From DASUBV01 sp963725175 (GTDB lineage: Bacteria > Actinomycetota > Actinomycetes > Streptosporangiales > Streptosporangiaceae), in the NCBI GenBank assembly GCA_963725175.1, contig CAVRXH010000006.1, positions 4,898,001 to 4,962,000 of the forward strand: a DNA stretch of 64,000 bases. Direction: 5' to 3'. The notes under the pieces are model-generated. The model saw only the letters and a program-made list of their open reading frames with translations. It did not search any database and had not been told where the DNA came from. Position 1 is the stretch's first letter; every line of letters starts with the position of its first letter. Positions 44,017 to 55,306 of this stretch are shown here, in pieces. The translations under genes and the position numbers were made by a program.

Positions 44017-46323
44017 TCAGTACCCGCCCCCCAGCGTCTTCCACGAGCTCCAGCCGGCGGAATAGGTGGAGACTGCGATCCGCAGGCCGGGGGTGAGCAC
44101 CGCGACCTCCGGTGAGCCGCTGGCGTTCGCCCACGCGGCCGGGCTGCCGAGCAGCCGCTGGCGCAGGGTCGTCCATGACGACCAGCCGCCGCTGCCGGAC
44201 TGGACCGCGTAGCCGAGATGCCCGCTGGCCTGCTGGGCCAGCACGGCCACCCCGCCGCCCGGCCAGGTCACGGCGGCGGGGGAGCGCCGGACCTTGGCCC
44301 CGGCCACCGTGCCCCAGCTCCACGAGCCGCCCGCGCTCTGGCTGGCATCGGCCAGCGTCCCGCCGCCGGCCCTGGCGAATACCTCGGCCTGCCCGCCGGG
44401 CCCGGTCACGACGGCCGGCACCCCGGCCAGCCCGCCGGGCCCGCCCGGCACCTGCTGCCAGCCGCCCCAGCCGCCCGCGCCGAGCACGTCCCTTGCCAGC
44501 GTGCCGCCGCTAGTCGTGCAGAACACAGTCAGCGTCCGGCCCGAGACCAGCGGCGCGACGGCGCCGGAGCAGTTACCCGCGAGGCTCGTCCACGCCGACC
44601 AGGATGAGTTGGCGCCAGGGGAGTTCTGGCTGGTGGTGGCGACCGCGCCGGAGCCGAGGGTGACGAAGACGGCGACCGCGCCGCCGGGGGCCGCGATGGC
44701 GGCTGGCCCTGATGACGGCGTGCCGGGCAGGCTCCCGCTGCCCGCCGCGCCGCCCCAGTGCCAGCCGTTCGGCGCCCCGGTCTGCTGCCAGGCGTGCACC
44801 ACCTGCCCGGCCGTGGTCCTGGCGAACAGGGTCAGCGTTCCGTCGGGGTTGACCGCGACGGCGGGGCTGCCGGTGAGGTCGGACGGCGAGTTCCCGACGG
44901 CCTGAGTCTGCGACCAGCCGGCGGTGCTCACCGGGTACTGGTAGTTGTGCCGCACGGTGCCGTTCACGGCGGCGGCGAACCACTCGGCCGAGCCGTTGCT
45001 GTTCAGCGCGACGGCGATCCGGAAGCCGGGCCGGTACTGGCTCCCGGTGCCGCCCCCACCGCCGCCCGCGCCACCGCCGCCCCCGGTGCTGCCGCCGCTG
45101 AGCATGACGTCAAGCGCGTCCTTGTCGACGTCCATGGTGGCGCCGCCGAAGGTCTCCTCGCTGCCGCCGGAGTACTGGTGAATCCGCTGGTCGTGGGTCC
45201 ACATGCCGGCCGGCATGTAACCGCTGGCGGTGGTGGCGTGCCCGTCCCAGTCGGCGTAGTGGATGATGTCCGGCTCGGTCATCTGCCCCGCGGCGCCGAC
45301 CAGGTCGCCGATGTTGGTGAACGACTCGTAGATGCCCGCCGTGTAGCCCTTGACGTGCAGCTGCGCGTCCCACGCGGACAGGAACGTGGTGACGGCCGAC
45401 GAGCAGCCACTGCCGTAGGCCTCCATGTCGTAGATGATCGGCGTGCTCGCCGGGATGCCCAGGTCACCGGCCTGCACGACGGCGTCGTCGGCGGCTGCCT
45501 TGCCTTGCGCGGCGGCGCTGGACGGGCTGATCGTCTCGCCGCTGAAGCCGTTCCCGCAGGGTGCCTGCAGGCCGACGTACAGCGGGAAGTAGTGCCAGCC
45601 CTGCGCCTGGACGGCGCGGATCCAGCCGGGCGTCAGGCTGGCCTGCGCGCAGGCCCGGTTGACGCCACCGATGTAGATGCCGACCGCCCGGTACGGCGAG
45701 GCGAGCCAGTCCTTCATGGTGACCGCCGACGGCGCGGCGCAGGTGTCGAAGCCCTTACCCTTGACGACGCCCTGTGCCGCTGCCGGGCGGATGGCGCCCG
45801 GCACGGCGAGCCGCACCGCGTGCGCCTGCCCGGAGATGGCGATGCTCTTTTCGATCGAACGCGCCTGCGCCGGGCTGCCGCCGTAGGAGAGGCTGACCTC
45901 GATTCCGGCCGAAGGCAGCACGTCGATGATGGTGTGCGTCTGCGCCGCGTCGGCATTGGTCCTGGCCGGCTTGCCGCCGATGACCGTGGCGCGGGTGGCC
46001 TGCCGCAGGTCGGGGCTGTCCTCGCGGATGGGCTGGAGCTGCACGGCGGTGGTCTTGCCCGCCAGGCCGGCCGGGCACAGCGGGGCCGGGCCCGGCCGGC
46101 CCAGGTAGACCGCGTGCACGTCCAGCCGGGGGCAGGCACGCGGACGGCGGGCCAGGTTCAGCACCGGCCAGCTCGCCGGGACCCGGATGCTGACCCCCTC
46201 GTAGCTGACCGTCCGCGACCGGGGCTGCGCGGCGGGGCCGGCGACCTCGGCGACCGCCGGTCCCGCCGTTAGCAAGAGTGTCGTGGTAATGGTCAGGGTA
46301 GTGGAGAAACTTCGAAATCTCAT
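44017..46323 (-). CDS. Secreted DUF1906 (Rv2525c-like) glycoside-hydrolase-like protein with beta-propeller/lectin-like tail
   Basis: 768 residues with an N-terminal signal peptide (to about 25). After a 150-residue unknown region comes the DUF1906 TIM-barrel domain (about 190-410): GFDTCAAPSAVTMKDWL, VGIYIGGVNRAC, the catalytic-type IIYDMEAYGSGC and AGIYESF. A Gly-rich linker (STGGGGGAGGGG) follows. The remaining 330 residues are a PLL-like beta-propeller built of SWS/GGW units. Rv2525c-type proteins are linked to cell-wall homeostasis. The propeller may bind carbohydrate. It is transcribed alone, away from the kdpE gene. Confidence 0.85.
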   Translation of the reverse strand: MRFRSFSTTLTITTTLLLTAGPAVAEVAGPAAQPRSRTVSYEGVSIRVPASWPVLNLARRPRACPRLDVHAVYLGRPGPAPLCPAGLAGKTTAVQLQPIREDSPDLRQATRATVIGGKPARTNADAAQTHTIIDVLPSAGIEVSLSYGGSPAQARSIEKSIAISGQAHAVRLAVPGAIRPAAAQGVVKGKGFDTCAAPSAVTMKDWLASPYRAVGIYIGGVNRACAQASLTPGWIRAVQAQGWHYFPLYVGLQAPCGNGFSGETISPSSAAAQGKAAADDAVVQAGDLGIPASTPIIYDMEAYGSGCSSAVTTFLSAWDAQLHVKGYTAGIYESFTNIGDLVGAAGQMTEPDIIHYADWDGHATTASGYMPAGMWTHDQRIHQYSGGSEETFGGATMDVDKDALDVMLSGGSTGGGGGAGGGGGGTGSQYRPGFRIAVALNSNGSAEWFAAAVNGTVRHNYQYPVSTAGWSQTQAVGNSPSDLTGSPAVAVNPDGTLTLFARTTAGQVVHAWQQTGAPNGWHWGGAAGSGSLPGTPSSGPAAIAAPGGAVAVFVTLGSGAVATTSQNSPGANSSWSAWTSLAGNCSGAVAPLVSGRTLTVFCTTSGGTLARDVLGAGGWGGWQQVPGGPGGLAGVPAVVTGPGGQAEVFARAGGGTLADASQSAGGSWSWGTVAGAKVRRSPAAVTWPGGGVAVLAQQASGHLGYAVQSGSGGWSSWTTLRQRLLGSPAAWANASGSPEVAVLTPGLRIAVSTYSAGWSSWKTLGGGY

Positions 46324-46457
46324 TCAGCTATCCCCGAATGGTGAACGGCCATAGGCCAGCGGCATTTTTGACGTTCTGCCGTGCTTTGATAACGCTAAGT
46401 AACTGCATTCGAGCGAGATTAGCGCAGCAGTGGCAGACAGGTACAGCGGGCCCGGTA

Positions 46458-47156
46458 TCAGCTGCCCGGCTGGAACCGGTAGCCCATGCCGGGCTCCGTC
46501 AGCAGCCAGCGCGGCCGCGCCGGGTCGGGCTCCAGCTTGCGGCGGAGCTGCGCCATGTACAGCCGGAGGTTCCCGGCCGCGTCCGCGTAGCCTGGCCCCC
46601 ACACCTCGGCCAGCAGCTGGCGCTGGCTGAGCAGCTTGCCGGGGTTCCGCACCAGGGTCTCCAGCAGGTGCCACTCGGTCGGGGTCAGCCGCACGTCGGT
46701 ATCGGGCTCGCCGCCGGAACCTGGCCGGGTGACCCGCTTGGCGGCCAGGTCCACCACCAGGTCGCCGATGCTGATCCGGGGCACGTCGCCGTCCCCGGAC
46801 TGGCGGCGGGCTACGGCCCGCATCCGGGCCAGCAGCTCCTCCATGCTGAACGGCTTGGTCACGTAGTCGTCCGCGCCGGCGTCCAGCGCCTCCACCTTGT
46901 CGGTGCTGTCGGCCCGGCCGGACAGCACGATGATCGGCGCGTCGGTCCAGCCGCGCAGCCCGTGGATCACCTCGACGCCATCCAGGTCGGGCAGGCCCAG
47001 GTCGAGTACCACCAGGTCGGGCGGGTGCCTGGCGGCGACCTCCAGGGCCTGCGCCCCGGTGCCGGCCACGTGCACGTCGTAGTGGCGGACCCGCAGGTTG
47101 ATCCGCAGCGCCCGGAGGATCTGCGGCTCGTCGTCCACCACCAGCACGGTCGTCAT
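46458..47156 (-). CDS. kdpE: OmpR/KdpE-family response regulator, copy 1
   Basis: 232 residues. The receiver has VVDDEPQ, the phosphoacceptor in VVLDLGLPDLDG, and Lys in VTKPF. A winged-helix trans_reg_C domain (about 130-230) ends with the GYRFQPGS motif. It starts 4 bases after the kdpD stop, so it is the last gene of the kdp operon. A second KdpE lies upstream of kdpD (49840-50574). Confidence 0.92.
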   Translation of the reverse strand: MTTVLVVDDEPQILRALRINLRVRHYDVHVAGTGAQALEVAARHPPDLVVLDLGLPDLDGVEVIHGLRGWTDAPIIVLSGRADSTDKVEALDAGADDYVTKPFSMEELLARMRAVARRQSGDGDVPRISIGDLVVDLAAKRVTRPGSGGEPDTDVRLTPTEWHLLETLVRNPGKLLSQRQLLAEVWGPGYADAAGNLRLYMAQLRRKLEPDPARPRWLLTEPGMGYRFQPGS

Positions 47157-47160
47157 GCCC

Positions 47161-49770
47161 TTACCGTGCCATGCCTACGCGCTGGCCGGCCCGGCGGGCG
47201 CGCCATCGGGCGCCGGCCGGGCCGGGCGCGGCCGGCAGCGACAGGGTCATGGTCAGCCCGCCGCCGGGGGTTTCCTCTGGCTCCAGCGAGCCGCCCATCG
47301 CCTCGGCCAGGCCGCGGGACAGCGCGAGGCCCAGGCCGACCCCGGTGGTGTTGTCGGTGTCGCCGAGCCGCTGGAACGGCACGAACATCCTGGTCCAGTC
47401 CGCGACCGGGATGCCCGGCCCCTTGTCGATGACCCGCAGCTCGACCCGGTCGCCCAGGGCGCTGCCGTTCAGCGCGGGCGGCGAGCCGGCCGGGGAGTAG
47501 CGCAGCGCGTTGGCGGTCAGGTTCGCGATGATCCGCTCGGCGATGCCGGGGTCCACGGCCACCTCGGGCAGGTCGTCGGCGATCAGCACGGTGACCGAGC
47601 CGCCGGGCGGCCCGAGGTCGTCCAGCGACCTGGCCACGATCTCGGCCAGGTCGGCCGGGCGCGGGAACACCGCCAGCGCCCCGGCCTGGAGCCGGCTCAT
47701 GTCCAGCAGGTTGTCCACCAGCCGGGCCAGCTTGTCCAGCGACTCATCGGCGGTGGCCAGCAGCTCGTCGTGGTCCTCGGGATCCCACTGCACGTCGGTG
47801 GCGCGCAGGCTGGTCACCGCCGCCTTGGCCGAGGCCAGCGGGGTGCGCAGGTCATGGCTGACGGCAGCGAGCAGCGCGGTCCGCATCCGGTCGGCCTCGG
47901 CGATCGGCCGGGCCGCCCGCGCCGCGGCGGTCAGCCGTTCCTGCTCAAGCGCGGTGGCCGCGTAGGCGGCGAACGCGCCGAGCACCCGGCGGTCGGTGGC
48001 TTGCAGCGGGCGGCCGCGCAGCGCCAGCACCAGCCGGTCGGTGACCGGCACCTCGCTGTCCGCGCTCTCCGGCGAGAGCACCGGCGGCTCGCCGGATGCC
48101 GCCGCGACCGACCACCCGGTGCCGGCCCGCTCCAGCAGCGTGACCGATTCCAGGCCGAACCCCTCCCTGACCCGGCTGAGCACGGCGGCCAGCGCCTGCT
48201 CGCCGCGCAGCACGCTGCCGGCCGTGGTGACCAGCAGCTCGGACTCGGCGCTGGCCCGCGCCGCCTGCTTGCTGCGCCGGGCGGCGATATCCACCACGGA
48301 GCTGACCAGCAGCGCGACCGCGACGAAGATGCCCAGCGCCAGGGCGTTGTTGGCCTCGCTGATGTTCCAGGTATGGATCGGCGGGGTGAAGTAGTAGTTG
48401 AGCAGCAGCGAGGCCGCGACCGCCTCCAGCACGGCGGGCACGAAGCCGCCGACCACGGCGACCACGATCACCGCCGCCAGGAAGATGATCACATCGCTGG
48501 TCAGGTTGACCTGCTGCCGCATCGCGGCGAGCAGCACGGTCAGCAGCGGCGCGGCAATCGCGGCCAGCGCGTAGCCGGAAAGCTGGCGGCGCAGCGGCAG
48601 GCCGCCGTGCCGGCGCGGCAGCCCCCGGCCCCGGCCCATCTGGGCGTGCGTGACGATGTGCACGTCGATGTCGCCGGAATCGCGGATCGTCCGCATGCTC
48701 ACGCCGGGGCCGGTCAGCAGCGAGGTCAGCCACTTGCGGCGGCTGGCGCCGAGCACGAGCTGGGTGGCGTTCTCCGCGCGGGCGAAGGCCAGCAGCGCCT
48801 CCGGCACGTTCTCGCCGACCACCTGGTGGTAGCTGCCGCCCAGCGACTCGGCGAGCTGGCGCTGCGCGGCCAGGGCGGCCGGGCTGGCCCCGGTCAGGCC
48901 GTCAGAACGGGTGACGTGCAGGGCCAGCAGCTCGCCGCCGGCCGACCTGGCCGCGATCCTGGCCGCACGCCGGATCAGCGTGTCGCCCTCCGGGCCGCCG
49001 GTGAGCGCCACGACCACCCGCTCGCGGGCCTCCCAGGTGCCGTGGATGTCGTGCGCGGCCCGGTACCGCTGCAGGCCCTCGTCCACCTTGTCGGCCAGCC
49101 AGAGCAGCGCCAGCTCGCGCAGCGCGGACAGGTTGCCGATCCGGAAGTAGTTGGTGAGCGCGGCGTCGATCTTCTCGGCCTGGTAGATGTTGCCGTGCGC
49201 CATCCGGCGGCGCAGCGCCTCCGGCGTCATGTCGACCAGCTCGACCTGGTCGGCCGCGCGGGCCACGGCATCGGGCACGGTCTCCCGCTGCGGCACGCCG
49301 GTGATCTTCTCCACGACGTCGTTCAGCGACTCCAGGTGCTGGATGTTGACCGCGGAGATCACGTCGATCCCGGCAGCCAGCAGCTCCTCCACGTCCTGCC
49401 AGCGCTTGGCGTTCCGGCTGCCCGGCACGTTGCTGTGCGCGAACTCGTCGACCAGCGCCACCTCGGGCCGCCTGGCCAGCACGGCATCCAGGTCCATTTC
49501 CTCGAAGTGGCTGCCCCGGTAGCCGATGCTCGCGCGCGGGATGACCTCCAGGTCCCCGATCTGCGCCTCCGTCTGCGGCCTGCCGTGCGTCTCGACGTAG
49601 CCGACCACCACGTCGGTGCCTCGCTCGGCCCGCCGATGGCCCTCGCTGAGCAGGGCGAACGTCTTGCCCACGCCGGCCGCGGAGCCGAGGTAGATCCGCA
49701 GCTCGCCCCGGCCTCCCGGCCGGCCATCGGCTGGCTGGTAATCGGCTGGCTGGTAATCGGCGCTGGTCAC
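47161..49770 (-). CDS. kdpD: Sensor histidine kinase KdpD
   Basis: 869 residues from a GTG. The N-terminal KdpD domain has a P-loop (GSAAGVGKTF) and the DEFAHSNVPGSRNAKRWQDV signature. A universal-stress-protein-like domain (about 235-370), four membrane helices (DUF4118, about 390-490) and a GAF-like region follow. The kinase core has SHDLRTPLA with the phosphorylated His and HATPase motifs (NALRYSP, DKGPGIP, GVGLGLAL). It senses potassium limitation or turgor and controls the operon. It sits between two kdpE genes. Confidence 0.95.
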   Translation of the reverse strand: MTSADYQPADYQPADGRPGGRGELRIYLGSAAGVGKTFALLSEGHRRAERGTDVVVGYVETHGRPQTEAQIGDLEVIPRASIGYRGSHFEEMDLDAVLARRPEVALVDEFAHSNVPGSRNAKRWQDVEELLAAGIDVISAVNIQHLESLNDVVEKITGVPQRETVPDAVARAADQVELVDMTPEALRRRMAHGNIYQAEKIDAALTNYFRIGNLSALRELALLWLADKVDEGLQRYRAAHDIHGTWEARERVVVALTGGPEGDTLIRRAARIAARSAGGELLALHVTRSDGLTGASPAALAAQRQLAESLGGSYHQVVGENVPEALLAFARAENATQLVLGASRRKWLTSLLTGPGVSMRTIRDSGDIDVHIVTHAQMGRGRGLPRRHGGLPLRRQLSGYALAAIAAPLLTVLLAAMRQQVNLTSDVIIFLAAVIVVAVVGGFVPAVLEAVAASLLLNYYFTPPIHTWNISEANNALALGIFVAVALLVSSVVDIAARRSKQAARASAESELLVTTAGSVLRGEQALAAVLSRVREGFGLESVTLLERAGTGWSVAAASGEPPVLSPESADSEVPVTDRLVLALRGRPLQATDRRVLGAFAAYAATALEQERLTAAARAARPIAEADRMRTALLAAVSHDLRTPLASAKAAVTSLRATDVQWDPEDHDELLATADESLDKLARLVDNLLDMSRLQAGALAVFPRPADLAEIVARSLDDLGPPGGSVTVLIADDLPEVAVDPGIAERIIANLTANALRYSPAGSPPALNGSALGDRVELRVIDKGPGIPVADWTRMFVPFQRLGDTDNTTGVGLGLALSRGLAEAMGGSLEPEETPGGGLTMTLSLPAAPGPAGARWRARRAGQRVGMAR

Positions 49771-49839
49771 GTGCTCCCCTGATGGCCGGGCGGCGGCCGG
49801 TGCCTGCCGTCCCGCTGTGCCGACGATAGATCAACGGGC

Positions 49840-50574
49840 TCATGGCTGGTACCGGTAGCCCATGCCGGGCTCGGTCAGCAGGTGCCGCGGCCTTGGCGGG
49901 TCGTCTTCCAGCTTCCGCCGCAGCCGGGCCATGTGGAATCGCAGGTAATGCGAGTTGCGCTCGGAGCCGGTGCCCCAGACCTGCGTCAGCAGCCGGGCCG
50001 AGGGGATGAGCTGGCCGGGCGCCTGCAGCAGGATCTCCAGCAGCCGCCACTCGGTGCGCGTGAGGTGCACGGCCCCGGCGCCATCCGGCCCGGCGCCGTC
50101 CAGCCCGGCATCGTCGCCCAGCCGGGTCACCGTGCGGGCGGCCAGGTCGATCTGGCAGTGGCCGATGGTGACGGTGGCCGTCCTGGCCGGCTCGCCGCGG
50201 CGCAGCGCCGCCCGCAGCCGGGCCAGCAGCTCGTCCATGGCGAACGGCTTGATGACGTAGTCGTCCGCGCCTGCGTCCAGCGCGCCGATCTTGTCCTGGG
50301 CGGTGGTCCGCCCCGACAGCACGATGATCGGCACGCTAGACGACGCACGCAGCGCGCCGATGACCTCGATCCCGTCGGTGTCCGGCAGTCCCAGATCGAG
50401 CAGCACGGCGTCCGGCGGCTCCCGGATCGCCTGGCCGAGCGCGTCGCGGCCGGTGGCCGCGGTGGCGACGTCGTAGCCGCGGGCGCGCAGGTCAATCCGC
50501 AGCGCCCGCAGCAGCGCCGGCTCGTCCTCGACGATGAGGATCCGCTGGCCGGTATCAGGCCGGGTACTTCTCAT
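49840..50574 (-). CDS. kdpE: OmpR/KdpE-family response regulator, copy 2
   Basis: 244 residues, clearly homologous to the regulator at 46458 but distinct along its whole length (receiver VEDEPALLRALRIDL, phosphosite VLLDLGLPDTDG; C-terminus GYRYQP). A Gly/Ala/Asp-rich insertion lies in the linker (about 155-170). The gene overlaps the 3' end of kdpC and lies 69 bases before kdpD. Which of the two paralogues is the true KdpD partner cannot be told from sequence. Confidence 0.9.
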   Translation of the reverse strand: MRSTRPDTGQRILIVEDEPALLRALRIDLRARGYDVATAATGRDALGQAIREPPDAVLLDLGLPDTDGIEVIGALRASSSVPIIVLSGRTTAQDKIGALDAGADDYVIKPFAMDELLARLRAALRRGEPARTATVTIGHCQIDLAARTVTRLGDDAGLDGAGPDGAGAVHLTRTEWRLLEILLQAPGQLIPSARLLTQVWGTGSERNSHYLRFHMARLRRKLEDDPPRPRHLLTEPGMGYRYQP

Positions 50575-51185
50575 CGAGCGCGATGTTCAGCAGCAGCACG
50601 TTGACCCGTGGCTCCCCGAGGAAGCCCAGCGGCCGGCCCTGGGTGTAGCGCTGCGACCAGCGCCCGTACCGCGGCCGGGCTGACGTGCCGGGCCGCTGCC
50701 ACCCGGTCCACCTGGATGGCCGCGTTCTGCGGCGAGATGTACGGGTCCAGGCCGGATGCCGAGGCGGTCACCGCGTCGGGCGGGATGGCCGAGATCCTGA
50801 CGTGGTCGAACGCCGCGATCTGCTGCTGCCGCTGCCGGATCTCCTGGACCAGGACCGGGTTGTCCGGGCCGAGGTTGGATGCCGCGGAATAGCCGGGGTC
50901 GCAGCCGTAGTCGTTCTTGGCCCCGCTGGTCGCCGCCGACGGGCGCGGCTGGAAGTACTGCGCCAGCGGCTGGCCCGACGCGGTGACGAACTCCTGGCAC
51001 AGCAGGCTGGAGCCCACCACGCGGCCGTGGTAGCTGACCAGCGAGCCGTTGGCCTGGTGATGGAAGGCCGTCTGCGCGATGCCGAACATGACGACCGGGT
51101 AGATGATCCCGCAGATGACGGTGAAGAGCAGCAGCGCGCGAAGCGCGGCCAGGTGCTGCCGGACGATGCCGGGAAGGCGGTTCAT
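50555..51185 (-). CDS. kdpC: Potassium-transporting ATPase KdpC, frameshifted near the C-terminus
   Basis: The N-terminal single membrane helix (LLLFTVICGIIYPVVMFGI) and the periplasmic domain (PQNAAIQVDRVAAAR) are typical KdpC, the subunit that helps load potassium into the pump. As written the frame ends at 50571 with a nonsense Ala/Arg tail. One extra base near 50660 explains it. In the corrected frame the family's conserved end reads QGRPLGFLGEPRVNVLLLNIALDE, stopping at 50555-50557. This is one of the clearest cases in the window for a sequence error rather than gene death. It lies 8 bases after kdpB. Confidence 0.9.
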
Positions 51186-51193
51186 GGGTCAGC

Positions 51194-53323
<2,130 letters not shown>

Positions 53324-53324
53324 G

Positions 53325-54986
53325 TCAGTGCAGTCCTTCTGCGAACGGGCCTAGGGCCAGGGCGGGGAAGTAGGTGAGGCCGACCAGCACGAGGATGACG
53401 CCGACGAGCATGCCGACGAACAGCGGCTTGTGGGTCTCCATCGTGCCGGCACTTGCCGGCACGGGCTGCTGTCTAGCGAGCGACCCGGCCAGGCCCAGGG
53501 CGAAGATCTCCGGCGCGAACCTGCCCAGCAGCATCACGATGCCGCCGACCGTGTTGTACCAGTCGGTATTCGTGGTGAGCCCGGCGAAGGCCGATCCGTT
53601 GTTATTGGCCATCGAGGTGAAGGCGTACATGATCTCGGTCAGGCCGTGCGGTCCCGGATTGAGGATCGAGGCCTGCGGCGATTTCATCGCGATGGACAGC
53701 CCGGCCGCGGTCAGGATCAGTACGGGCAGGGTGAGGAAGTACAGCGCCGCGTACTTCATCTCCGTCGGCCGGATCTTCTTGCCGATGTACTCGGGCGTCC
53801 GGCCGACCATCAGGCCGCCGACGAAGACGGTGACGATGGCCAGCACGAGGATGCCGTACAGGCCGGCCCCGACGCCGCCGGGGGCGACCTCGCCAAGCGC
53901 GATGTCGAACAGCGCGATCCCGCCGCCGAACGGGGTGAACGAGTCGTGGAACGAGTTCACCGAGCCGGTGGAGGTGACCGTCGTGGACGCCGCGAACAGC
54001 GAAGAACCCGGCGTGCCGAAGGCGACGTTCTTGCCTTCCATCGCGCCGTGGGCGAGTTGCGGGGCCAGGCCGGCGCCCTGGGCCTCGAAGAAGGCGATGC
54101 CGCCCACCGCCGCCAGCCAGATGATCGCCATGACCGCGAGCAGCGCGTAGCCCTGCCGGTTGTCCTTGACCATCTTGCCGAACGTGCGGGGCAGGCAGAA
54201 CGCGGTCAGCAGCAGCAGGAAGATCTCGAACCAGTTGGTGAACGGGTTCGGGTTCTCGAACGGGTGCGCGGAGTTGGCGTTGAAGAAGCCGCCGCCGTTG
54301 TTGCCCGCGTCCTTGATGACCTCCTGCGAGGCCACCGGCCCGCCGACCATGGTCTGATGCGCCCCGGACAGCGTCGACACCGTGTGGTAGCTGGTGAAGT
54401 TGTCGATCACGCCGCCGGCCATCAAGACGATGCCGCCAACGATGGACAGCGGGATCAGGTAGCGGACGGTAATCCTGGTCATGTCGACCCAGAAGTTGCC
54501 GAGCTTGTCGGTGCGGGACCGGGTGAAGCCCCGGACCATGGCGATGGCCACCACGATGCCGACGGCGGCGGACAGGAAGTTCTGCACCGCCAGGCCGCCC
54601 ATCTGCACCAGGTAGCCCATGGTCGACTCGCCTGAGTAGTTCTGCCAGTTCGTGTTGGTGACGAACGAGGCGGCGGTGTTCCAGGCCAGCGCCGGCGGCA
54701 CGTTGGCCATCCCCAGCGAGAGCAGCAGGAAGTGCTGCAGCCGCTCAAGCCCGTACAGGAACAAGACGCTGATCAGCGAGAACGCCAGCATGCTGCGGAG
54801 GTAGGAGCTCCACTTCTGGTCGGCGGCAGGGTCCACGCCGATGATCTTGTATAGCCCTTTCTCCACCCGCCAGTGCCTGTCGGTGGTGAAGATATGGGCC
54901 ATGTAGTTGCCGATGGGCACGTAGCACGCGGCCAGTGCCGCGACAAGCAGGGCGAGCTGAAGCCAGCCCGCGGCGGCGGAACTCAT
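53325..54986 (-). CDS. kdpA: Potassium-transporting ATPase KdpA
   Basis: 553 residues, about ten membrane helices, the potassium-selective channel-like subunit. Selectivity-filter-like stretches are visible (TNTNWQNY, NNGGGFFNANSAHPFENP, the MANNNGSAFAG region). The start codon overlaps the kdpF stop by one base (TGATG). Confidence 0.96.
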   Translation of the reverse strand: MSSAAAGWLQLALLVAALAACYVPIGNYMAHIFTTDRHWRVEKGLYKIIGVDPAADQKWSSYLRSMLAFSLISVLFLYGLERLQHFLLLSLGMANVPPALAWNTAASFVTNTNWQNYSGESTMGYLVQMGGLAVQNFLSAAVGIVVAIAMVRGFTRSRTDKLGNFWVDMTRITVRYLIPLSIVGGIVLMAGGVIDNFTSYHTVSTLSGAHQTMVGGPVASQEVIKDAGNNGGGFFNANSAHPFENPNPFTNWFEIFLLLLTAFCLPRTFGKMVKDNRQGYALLAVMAIIWLAAVGGIAFFEAQGAGLAPQLAHGAMEGKNVAFGTPGSSLFAASTTVTSTGSVNSFHDSFTPFGGGIALFDIALGEVAPGGVGAGLYGILVLAIVTVFVGGLMVGRTPEYIGKKIRPTEMKYAALYFLTLPVLILTAAGLSIAMKSPQASILNPGPHGLTEIMYAFTSMANNNGSAFAGLTTNTDWYNTVGGIVMLLGRFAPEIFALGLAGSLARQQPVPASAGTMETHKPLFVGMLVGVILVLVGLTYFPALALGPFAEGLH

Positions 54987-55075
54987 CAGAATTTCTCCGG
55001 GAGCACGAGGGCGATGAAGAGATAGACGGTCAGCAAGATGCCGGCGATCAGGCCGATCAGGTTCTCAGCGCTCAA
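54986..55075 (-). CDS. kdpF: KdpF, 29-residue membrane subunit
   Basis: A 29-residue single-helix peptide starting at TTG (55075) with AAGGGGG upstream. After the start it reads SAENLIGLIAGILL, then VYLFIALVLPEKF. This is the KdpF pattern, and KdpF stabilises the Kdp complex. The stop shares a base with the kdpA start. It begins within the last 11 bases of the preceding small gene. Confidence 0.88.
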   Translation of the reverse strand: MSAENLIGLIAGILLTVYLFIALVLPEKF

Positions 55076-55154
55076 AGCGCTCAACCCCCTTCACCAGGAG
55101 GTAAAGCGCGGCGAAAACGACGATCGTCAGGCCGACGTACAACAGGTCGAGCAT
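55065..55154 (-). CDS. 29-residue single-TM peptide at the head of the kdp operon
   Basis: An ATG at 55154 with a strong AGGAGG site starts a peptide (MLDLLYVGLTIVV, then FAALYLLVKGVERFER) with one membrane helix and a charged end. Its last codons overlap the kdpF start, so it is translated first in the kdp operon. It is not KdpF. A regulatory or complex-associated role is possible; a leader peptide that couples translation of kdpF is another. The promoter should lie in 55155-55306, where I recognise no specific motif. Confidence 0.75.
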   Translation of the reverse strand: MLDLLYVGLTIVVFAALYLLVKGVERFER

Positions 55155-55306
55155 GGGCTGCCCTCCTAGGCGTCACACCGTTACGACGCCCAGTACTACC
55201 GCTGCTGACCTGCCCAGATTCCGTCCCATGCGCGATCTATGCGCTGCGGCGGCCGGTCCTAACAAACCCCATGCGCGGGCACTCCCTGCCCCGCGCCCGA
55301 GCGCCC

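Noticed and set aside
50571..51185. KdpC taken as a naturally altered C-terminus
   Set aside because: The conserved KdpC ending is present in the adjacent frame with one base out of place, so an indel is far more likely.
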